From positions 1 through 43,954 of the forward strand of contig NZ_SMKR01000046.1 of assembly GCF_004348725.1 (NCBI RefSeq): DNA of 43,954 nt. The letters are read 5' to 3'. The DNA is from Kribbella turkmenica. Its GTDB lineage: Bacteria > Actinomycetota > Actinomycetes > Propionibacteriales > Kribbellaceae. Positions 38,204 through 43,954 of the stretch are shown one piece after another. Position 1 is the first letter of the stretch. Every line of letters starts with the position of its first letter. The notes under the pieces are model-generated. The model searched no databases, had not been told where the DNA came from, and worked only from the letters and a program-made list of their open reading frames with translations. The position numbers and the translations under genes are program-made.

Positions 38204-40729
38204 CTACAGCCGGGGGTCGACCGGTTCGGACTCGAGGGCGAGGACGGCGAAGACGCACTCGTGGATGCGCCAGAGGGGTTCGCCGCGGGCGGCGCGGTCG
38301 AGGGCTTCGAGGCCGAGGGCGTACTCGCGCAGGGCCAGCGAGCGTTTGTGACCGAGGTTGCGGTCGCGCAGGCGCGCGAAGTTGGCCGGCTCGGTGTAGT
38401 CCGGACCATAGATGAGCCGCAGGTACTCCTGTCCGCGCACCTTCAGCCCCGGCTGCGCCAGTCCCTTCGCGGTCCGCGTCAGGTTGGCGGCCGGCTTGAC
38501 CACCATCCCCTCGCCGCCGGCGCCCGTGACCTCCTGCCACCAGCCGACCCCGGCCTCCCAGTTGTCCGCATCGACGAAGAGCCGCCGCGTCGGCGTGACC
38601 AACGACGGATCCGCAGCGACCAGCCGGTCCGCGATCCCGAGGTGCCAGACGTGCGGCCGGTCCTGGTACGTCGTCCCTTCGGACGCCAGCACCTGGAACG
38701 GCGCCAGCCGGACGCCGTCCAGCCCGGCCGTCGGCCAGCAGTAGCGCCGGTACGCCTCGGTGAACCGATCGGCGTTCGTCGTCCGGCGCCGGAGCCGGGC
38801 CAGGTGATCGCCGACGTCCAGCCCGGACGCGAGTGCGGACTCCAGAGCTGCGGTTGCCGCTGGCAACGACGTACGGGCGGCGGCGGCGACCGCGGCGTAC
38901 TGGTTCCGGAGCAGGTCCTCGGCCTTGGCGCTCCACGGCAGCAGCTCGGCGTCGAGCAGGAGCCACGCGGTGTCGAGCTCGTCGAAGATCCCCGCCTCGG
39001 CGACGACCGTCCGCAGCCGGAGCAGGAGCTCGTCCGTGAGCGATCCCTCGAAGAACGACCGTCCGGTCCGGGTGTGGATCGCGCCGCGCCCGGCCAGGCC
39101 GAAACGTTTCTCTGCGACGTCGTCGTCGAGCGTCAGCAGGATGACAGCGCGCGAGCCCATGTGCTTCTCCTCGCACACGAGCTCGGTGACGCCTTGCGCG
39201 CGGTAGGCCTCGAACGCTTGCAGCGGGTGCTCCAGCAGCCCCGGCTCCGGCGAGGTGGCGACCGGGCTCATCGTCGGCGGCAGGTACAGCAGGAACCGTG
39301 GGTCGATCGCGAACCGGCTCATCACCTCCAGCGCCGCACCCGCCTGCTCCGCCCGGATGCTGAGCCGGCCGTGCGTCGCGGTCTCGATCACTCGGCGGCC
39401 GGTGACGTCGGTCAGCTCGAGAACGTCGGGTTCGCGCGCCGGGGCGCTGGCCATGTGCAACGGCTTGGCCGGTGCGTAGTACTCCTCGGCCGCCGGCACC
39501 GAGACCAGCTCGCGCTCCGGATAGCGCAGAGCGGTCAGCGCTCCGCCGAACACGCAGCCGGTGTCGAGGCAGATCGTGTTGTTGATCCACTCCGGCTCGG
39601 GCGTCGGCGTGTGACCGTAGACGACCATCGCCCGGCCGCGATACTCGTTCGCCCACGGGTAGCGGACCGGCAGGCCGAACTCGTCGGTCTCACCGGTCGT
39701 CTCGCCGTACAGGCAGAAGGAGCGGACCCGGCCGGACGTACGGCCGTGCATCCGCTCGACCAGGCCGGCGTGCGACACCACCAGCCGGCCGCGGTCGAAC
39801 ACGTAGTGCGAGATCAGGCCGTCGATGAACGTCGCCACCGCCTCGCGGAACTCCGCCGGCTCGTCCGCGAGCTGCTCGAAGGTGGTCTCCAGGCCGTGGC
39901 TGATCGTGACGGTGCGGCCTCTCAGTGCCCTGAGCAACTTGTCCTCGTGGTTGCCGGGGACGCAGTAAGCGTGGCCGTTGGCAACCATTCCCATGACGAG
40001 CCGCAGTACGCCGGGAGTGTCCGGGCCGCGGTCGACAAGGTCACCGACGAACACCGCCTGCCGGTCCGGGTGTACGGCGTCGATCGCGCGGCCGGCGTCG
40101 TCGCGAGTAATCGCGTAGCCGAGTCGCGTGAGCAGCTCCTCCAGCTCGGCCCGGCAACCGTGGATGTCACCGACGATGTCGAACGGCCCGGTCCGGTCGG
40201 TCAGATCGTTGAACAGCCTGGTGCGTTCGATGCTGACGGCATCGATCTCCTCGACGGTGTCGAGCACGTGCACGGTGCGGAAACCCTCGCGCTTGAGGCT
40301 GCGCAGTCCGCGCTTGAGCTGTGACCGTTGCCGGGCGATCACCTTCGACCCGAACTGCCGGTCCGGTCGCTGCTCGTTGCGCTCGACGTACACCCGCTCG
40401 GGCGGGTCCAGGACGATCGCCACCGGCAGTACGTCGTGCTCGCGGGCGAGCGCGACCAGTTCCTTGCGCGCCTCCGGTTGCACGTTGGTCGCGTCGATCA
40501 CCGTCAGCCGCCCGGCCGCGAGCCGCTTCCCAGCGATGAAGTGCAACACCTCGAACGCGTCCTTCGACGCCGCCTGGTCGTTCTCTTCGTCCGAGACCAG
40601 ACCCCGACAGAAGTCACTCGACATCACTTCCGTCGGCCGGAAGTGCTTCCGCCCGAACGTCGACTTCCCCGACCCGCTCGCACCCACGAGCACGACGAGG
40701 CACAGGGCCGGGATCCGCAGCGTCGCCAT
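38204..40729 (-). CDS. pnkp: Polynucleotide kinase-phosphatase-ligase, RNA repair enzyme
   Basis: An 841-residue three-domain bacterial Pnkp. The 5'-kinase has the P-loop GASGSGKS (16-23). The metallophosphatase has GDIHG (187-191), GDLVDRG (from 229), GNHE (259-262), H320 (VVSH) and H373 (YGH). The ligase/adenylyltransferase domain has Lys522 in CEEKHMGSR and the later GGEGMVVK motif. It heals and seals broken RNA ends in concert with Hen1, encoded just upstream with a 1-bp TGATG overlap. The order hen1-pnkp in one operon is as known for bacterial RNA repair. All catalytic motifs seem intact. Confidence 0.95.
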   Translation of the reverse strand: MATLRIPALCLVVLVGASGSGKSTFGRKHFRPTEVMSSDFCRGLVSDEENDQAASKDAFEVLHFIAGKRLAAGRLTVIDATNVQPEARKELVALAREHDVLPVAIVLDPPERVYVERNEQRPDRQFGSKVIARQRSQLKRGLRSLKREGFRTVHVLDTVEEIDAVSIERTRLFNDLTDRTGPFDIVGDIHGCRAELEELLTRLGYAITRDDAGRAIDAVHPDRQAVFVGDLVDRGPDTPGVLRLVMGMVANGHAYCVPGNHEDKLLRALRGRTVTISHGLETTFEQLADEPAEFREAVATFIDGLISHYVFDRGRLVVSHAGLVERMHGRTSGRVRSFCLYGETTGETDEFGLPVRYPWANEYRGRAMVVYGHTPTPEPEWINNTICLDTGCVFGGALTALRYPERELVSVPAAEEYYAPAKPLHMASAPAREPDVLELTDVTGRRVIETATHGRLSIRAEQAGAALEVMSRFAIDPRFLLYLPPTMSPVATSPEPGLLEHPLQAFEAYRAQGVTELVCEEKHMGSRAVILLTLDDDVAEKRFGLAGRGAIHTRTGRSFFEGSLTDELLLRLRTVVAEAGIFDELDTAWLLLDAELLPWSAKAEDLLRNQYAAVAAAARTSLPAATAALESALASGLDVGDHLARLRRRTTNADRFTEAYRRYCWPTAGLDGVRLAPFQVLASEGTTYQDRPHVWHLGIADRLVAADPSLVTPTRRLFVDADNWEAGVGWWQEVTGAGGEGMVVKPAANLTRTAKGLAQPGLKVRGQEYLRLIYGPDYTEPANFARLRDRNLGHKRSLALREYALGLEALDRAARGEPLWRIHECVFAVLALESEPVDPRL

Positions 40730-42132
40730 CAGTTCTCCCGGACCGTGAAGACAGCGAGCTGGGTCGGCGCGCCGACCTCCGGATCGACCGGGCCGACCGG
40801 ACGGAACTCCACCGAATAGCCGAAAGCGTCAGCCACTCCCGTCGCCCAGGACGTGAATTCGTCGCGGGTCCACTCGAAGCGGTGGTCCGGGTGGCGGAAG
40901 GTGCCCGCCGGGAGCGTGTCGAAGCGCACGTTGTACTCGCTGTTCGGGGTGGTGACGACGACGGCGGCAGGGTGGGCGGCCTGGAAGACCGCCTTCGCCA
41001 GGGCGGGCAGGCGAGGTGGGTCGACGTGCTCGATCACCTCCATCAAGACGGCGGCGTCCAGGCCGGCCAGGCGGTGGTCGGCGTACGTCACCGACGACTG
41101 CAGGAACCGCAGCCGCTCGCGCTGCCGGTCGGGCAGGTCGTCGTAGTGCAGCCGCCGCTTCGCACTGATCAGCGCCCGCGCCGACACGTCCGTGGCGAAC
41201 AGTTCCGCGACCATCGGATCCTTCAGCAGCTCCCCGACGAGCGCGCCCTCACCACACCCGAGATCCGCGATCCGCCGGGCTCCGAGCTCCTTCAGTACGG
41301 CGGCGACCGTCGTACGACGCTCGACCGCCAGCGAGACCGGTCCCTCCGCGTCGTCCGGCACCGCCTCCGGCTCCGTCAGCCCGTCGGCCTCGGCGAGGCG
41401 CTCGAGGGCGGTGTCGGCGAGGTAGCGCCGATGCGCCAGGTACCGCCGGGAGATCAGGTCCTTCTCCGGATGCGCACCCAGCCAGCCCGATCCGGCGCGC
41501 ACCAACTTGTCGACCTCGTCGGGACCGACCCAGTAGTGCTTGGCGTCGTCCAGCACCGGCAGCATCACGTACAGGTGGTTGAGCGCATCGGCCAGCCGGA
41601 GTACGCCGGTCAGCCGCAGGTCGACGTACCGCGAGTCACCCCAGGCCGGGAGCTGCGGGTCGAGCGGCACCGGCCGGGCGTCGACGGTCCAGCCGAGCGG
41701 ACCGAACATCCGCGCGGCCAGCTCGGCGCCGCCGGGGCACGGCAGCGCCGGGACGTGGATCTCGAGCGGGATCGGGCGCGCGGCCAGCTCGGGACGCGCG
41801 TCGCAGCGCCCATTCATCGCGGTCCGGAACAGCTTCCCGAGGGCGACCGCGAGCAGGCTCGAGGCGGCGTATGGACGGTCGTTCACGTACTGCCCGAGAG
41901 TGAATCCTTCCGGCGCCTTCCCACGACCGGACCGGACCAGCGCGATCGGGTCGATCTCCAGCAGCACCGCCGCCGTGCAGCGTTCGCCGGTCGCCTCCGG
42001 GTAGAAGACGTGCGCCGTGCCACCGGTGACCTCGATGCCCTGCGGTCGCGCCGGGTTCTTGTGCAGCAGGAAACCGAGATCGCTGGCAGGTGCCTCGACT
42101 CCGGCAAGGTCGGTGGCAAGCGTGAGGAACAC
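40729..42132 (-). CDS. hen1: 3'-terminal RNA ribose 2'-O-methyltransferase
   Basis: A 467-residue bacterial Hen1. The N-terminal half (about 1-245) is the bacterial-specific domain that activates the Pnkp ligase in known systems. The C-terminal methyltransferase has the SAM motif DLGCGEG (290-296) and metal site E365-V-I-E368-H369 with H414/H417. It methylates the 2'-OH of the broken RNA 3' end before sealing, so a repaired tRNA resists a second cut. It is the first gene of the unit. The region upstream (42133-42376) has an ACACGC...GCGTGT imperfect hairpin at 42225-42249 but no clear promoter. Confidence 0.95.
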   Translation of the reverse strand: MFLTLATDLAGVEAPASDLGFLLHKNPARPQGIEVTGGTAHVFYPEATGERCTAAVLLEIDPIALVRSGRGKAPEGFTLGQYVNDRPYAASSLLAVALGKLFRTAMNGRCDARPELAARPIPLEIHVPALPCPGGAELAARMFGPLGWTVDARPVPLDPQLPAWGDSRYVDLRLTGVLRLADALNHLYVMLPVLDDAKHYWVGPDEVDKLVRAGSGWLGAHPEKDLISRRYLAHRRYLADTALERLAEADGLTEPEAVPDDAEGPVSLAVERRTTVAAVLKELGARRIADLGCGEGALVGELLKDPMVAELFATDVSARALISAKRRLHYDDLPDRQRERLRFLQSSVTYADHRLAGLDAAVLMEVIEHVDPPRLPALAKAVFQAAHPAAVVVTTPNSEYNVRFDTLPAGTFRHPDHRFEWTRDEFTSWATGVADAFGYSVEFRPVGPVDPEVGAPTQLAVFTVREN

Positions 42133-42376
42133 TTCCGTATTCGATCACGGCCGGCGGCCACCGGACAGGTAGTGAACCCCCGCCATGTCAGGAGTTGCCG
42201 CGACCGGGATTTCCGAAGGCCGAGACACGCTGACAGAGGTCTGGCGTGTTGCCGGGATTGGTTCTAGCTTGTTTTGCAGAAGATGAGTCGCTACAGACCG
42301 TCCTTCCCCGCTGACAGTCCGTATTGTCCCCGGTTTGTGGCGAGCGCCCACCCACGCCGACCACGGGGAAAGGACC

Positions 42377-42454
42377 ATGGCAGCACCCTCAGGCCAACCC
42401 AGTTCCACCTGTCCCTGCACCACCGAAGGCCATCCCGGCGAGGTCCGCCGGTGA
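42377..42454 (+). CDS. Possible 25-aa peptide upstream of, and coupled to, the 107-aa gene
   Basis: ATG at 42377 with GGGGAAAGGACC upstream encodes a 25-residue peptide with a Cys-Pro-Cys motif (SSTCPCTTEGHPGE). Its TGA overlaps the GTG start of the next gene (GTGA), the same coupling seen between true operon genes here. It may be a real small protein or a leader peptide. Confidence 0.45.
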   Translation: MAAPSGQPSSTCPCTTEGHPGEVRR

Positions 42455-42774
42455 AACCCCAGACCTTCGAGCTCGTGCGCTACACCGACATCAGCGGAGT
42501 CTCCGGAACCGGCATCGTCGCGGAAGGGTGCGTCTTCACCGACGGCTCGGTCGCGCTGCGCTGGCACGGACCGAACCCGTCGACGGCCGTCTGGCCGGAT
42601 CTCGACTCCATCCTCGCCGTCCACGGCCACTGCGGCGCCACCGTCGTCCGCTGGCTCGACGTCAGTGAGATGGAGCCGGTCCCCGGCACCGACCTGCTGC
42701 CCGGCGAGGTCGCGCACATCCTCGCCACCGGACGCCACACCCACCACCACCCGCCGGCGGTGGCGACCGCCTGA
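42451..42774 (+). CDS. Small protein of unknown function (107 aa)
   Basis: A 107-residue protein beginning MKPQTFELVRYTDISGVSGTGIVAEGCVFTDGSVALRWHG and ending in a His-rich ATGRHTHHHPPA tail. The alternating beta pattern (GIVAEGCVFTDGSVALRW; DLDSILAVHGHCGATVVRWLD) suggests a small beta-rich fold. GTG at 42451 has GGCGAGG upstream. A longer in-frame version to 42274 lacks a ribosome site. It converges with folE, 1 bp apart. No family is recognised. Confidence 0.65.
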   Translation: MKPQTFELVRYTDISGVSGTGIVAEGCVFTDGSVALRWHGPNPSTAVWPDLDSILAVHGHCGATVVRWLDVSEMEPVPGTDLLPGEVAHILATGRHTHHHPPAVATA

Positions 42775-42775
42775 C

Positions 42776-43387
42776 CTACGGGGTCAGGCCGGTCAGGGCG
42801 AAGAACTCCTGCCGGGAGCTGAGGTTCTCCCGGAGAATGCCGTGCAGCGACGACGTCACCGTGCGGGAACCGGTGGCCCGGACGCCGCGCAGCGACATGC
42901 ACTGGTGCTCGGCCTCGATCACCACACCGACGCCCTTCGGCGCGAGGTGGTCCTGCAGCCAGTCGGCGACCTGTTTGGTCAGCCGCTCCTGCACCTGGAG
43001 GTCGCGGGCGAACAGTTCGACCACGCGGGCGAGTTTCGACAGCCCGAGGATCCGCTCACCCGGCAGGTAGCCGACGTGCGCGACGCCGGTGAACGGCAGC
43101 AGGTGGTGCTCGCACAACGACTGCACCGGGATGTCCTTGGCCAGCACGAGCTCGTCGTACCCCTCGTCGTTCGGGAACGTCGTCAGCTCGAACTCGCGCG
43201 GCGTCAGCATCTCGGCGTAGGCGTTCGCCACCCGTCGGGGAGTGTCGGCCAGGTGGGGACTGTGCGGGTCCCGCCCGAGCGCCTCGAGCAGATCGGCGAC
43301 CGCGCGCTGGGCCGCGGGCAGGTCGATCTCCGCCCGGCCGGCGACGATGCGGAGGGGGACGGACTCGAGATCAGCCGAAATCGCCAT
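42776..43387 (-). CDS. folE: GTP cyclohydrolase I
   Basis: A 203-residue enzyme converting GTP to 7,8-dihydroneopterin triphosphate, first step of folate (and pterin) synthesis. Zinc ligands are C92 and H95 in LCEHHLLPF and C163 in EHQCMSLRGV. The conserved ERILGLSKLARVVELFA and QVQERLT motifs are present. It acts as a cytosolic decamer. It stands alone rather than in a fol operon and is divergent from an HTH regulator, which might control it. Confidence 0.96.
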   Translation of the reverse strand: MAISADLESVPLRIVAGRAEIDLPAAQRAVADLLEALGRDPHSPHLADTPRRVANAYAEMLTPREFELTTFPNDEGYDELVLAKDIPVQSLCEHHLLPFTGVAHVGYLPGERILGLSKLARVVELFARDLQVQERLTKQVADWLQDHLAPKGVGVVIEAEHQCMSLRGVRATGSRTVTSSLHGILRENLSSRQEFFALTGLTP

Positions 43388-43417
43388 CTACTCTCCCTGA
43401 TTGCTCAACGAGGTGCC

Positions 43418-43455
43418 ATCATAACTGTTTCATCAACCGATGTTGGCGATAGAAT
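43418..43455. promoter_or_regulatory. Divergent promoters of folE and the HTH gene
   Basis: On the plus strand, TAGAAT (43450-43455) lies 6 bp before the GTG start at 43462, which has no ribosome site, indicating a leaderless transcript. On the minus strand, TATGAT (43423-43418) is a good -10 for folE. No clear -35 was found for either. Confidence 0.55.
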
Positions 43456-43461
43456 CAGTCC

Positions 43462-43954
43462 GTGGACACGTCCTGGGACGCTCAGGTTCAGGCGGTCGCC
43501 GTACTGGAGGAACCGACCCGGCGCCGCCTCTATGAGTACGTCGTCACTCAGCCGGCTCCCGTGGGCCGCGACGAGGCAGCGGCTGCCGTCGGCATCCCGC
43601 GCAACACTGCCGCGTTCCACCTGGAGAAGCTGACCGAGGAAGGCCTGCTGGCGACCTGCTACGAACGCCGGACCGGGCGCACGGGACCCGGCGCCGGGCG
43701 ACCGGCCAAGCTTTACCACCGGTCGGAGCGCGAGATCGACCTCACCCTGCCCGAGCGTCAGTACGCCGTCGCCGGCCGCCTGCTGGCCGCGGCGGTCGCG
43801 GACGCCGAGGCGAGTGGCGGCTCGCCGCGGGAGGCGGTGAACCGCCGGGCCCGGGAGTACGGCGAGTCGCTGGGCCGGACGGCGAGCGGGAGCTCGCTGA
43901 CCCAGATCCTGGCCGCCCACGGTTTCGAGCCGCGTCCCGGCAAGGACGGCATCG
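43462..43954 (+). CDS. ArsR-like winged-helix transcriptional regulator, cut by window edge
   Basis: 164 codons are visible from GTG 43462 to the window end. The N-terminal winged helix (about residues 8-85) reads AVAVLEEPTRRRLYEYVVTQPAPVGRDEAAAAVGIPRNTAAFHLEKLTEEGLLATCYERR with a wing rich in Gly/Arg (TGRTGPGAGRPAKLY). This is the ArsR/HTH_20 pattern often seen in actinobacterial regulators with a C-terminal sensor domain. The start of a C-terminal domain (LPERQYAVAGRLLAAAV) follows. It probably acts on its own promoter or on divergent folE. Confidence 0.85.
   Translation, partial: MDTSWDAQVQAVAVLEEPTRRRLYEYVVTQPAPVGRDEAAAAVGIPRNTAAFHLEKLTEEGLLATCYERRTGRTGPGAGRPAKLYHRSEREIDLTLPERQYAVAGRLLAAAVADAEASGGSPREAVNRRAREYGESLGRTASGSSLTQILAAHGFEPRPGKDGI

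Noticed and set aside
37446..40324. Very long open frames antisense or in other frames to pnkp and the S33 hydrolase (for example 37446-39656 and 37511-40324)
   Set aside because: They are Arg/Gly/Pro-rich mirror translations of high-GC genes with no domain sense, while the opposing frames contain clear catalytic motifs.

Overview
The window is high-GC DNA with abundant GTG/TTG starts, ATGA/GTGA gene overlaps and few intergenic gaps. The products (LipA followed by a DUF4191 protein, an RDD protein and a GlnR-controlled glnA; adenosine kinase of mycobacterial AdoK type; a bacterial Pnkp/Hen1 pair; DUF6297 with an ABC ATPase; GH76 and sulfatases) point to a soil actinobacterium of the Kribbella/Nocardioides type. 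The genus is an inference from gene content, not a database match.

Layout: 1-2702 holds two sulfatases on the minus strand, the first cut by the window edge. 2790-4001 is a four-helix membrane protein with a long Pro/Ala/Gln/Glu tail, and 4026-4991 a LysR regulator. 5101-7151 is a NatA/NatB-like ABC exporter, followed by a 66-aa protein, an NmrA-like NAD(P)-binding protein, an LtrA-family membrane protein and a two-component system (9626-11681). 11739-17386 is the conserved lipA, DUF4191, VOC, Cfa-like methyltransferase, RDD and glnA block. glnA has an ordered set of four GlnR half-sites upstream.

The most notable region is 17360-27462, a 10.1-kb integrated element bounded by identical 23-bp copies of the 3' end of glnA. 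It encodes a tyrosine integrase and an HTH protein transcribed leftward. A divergent control region separates these from an Xis-like protein, a RepA-like ATPase with an iteron-like repeat cluster in its 3' end, an HNH nuclease, a terminase-small-subunit-like protein, an HTH protein, a prohead protease, a tape measure protein and several small unknown proteins. A structured non-coding segment and three small reverse-strand genes close the right end. No large terminase, portal, major capsid, other tail or lysis gene is present. This layout resembles a phage satellite (PICI-like) more than a complete prophage. Integration swaps the last Val codon and the stop codon of glnA for synonymous ones, and moves the probable native glnA terminator 10 kb away.

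To the right of the element are a secreted GH76 enzyme with a LacI-type operator, a PGRP/amidase protein, a toroid-repeat protein, a frameshifted MazG-like gene, a short STAS-like fragment, a three-gene operon (O-methyltransferase, ABC ATPase, DUF6297 permease), adenosine kinase, a Thr/Pro-repeat lipoprotein, an S33-type alpha/beta hydrolase, the RNA-repair pair pnkp-hen1, a small unknown protein, GTP cyclohydrolase I and the start of a divergent HTH regulator. I saw no tRNA, rRNA, CRISPR array or insertion sequence.
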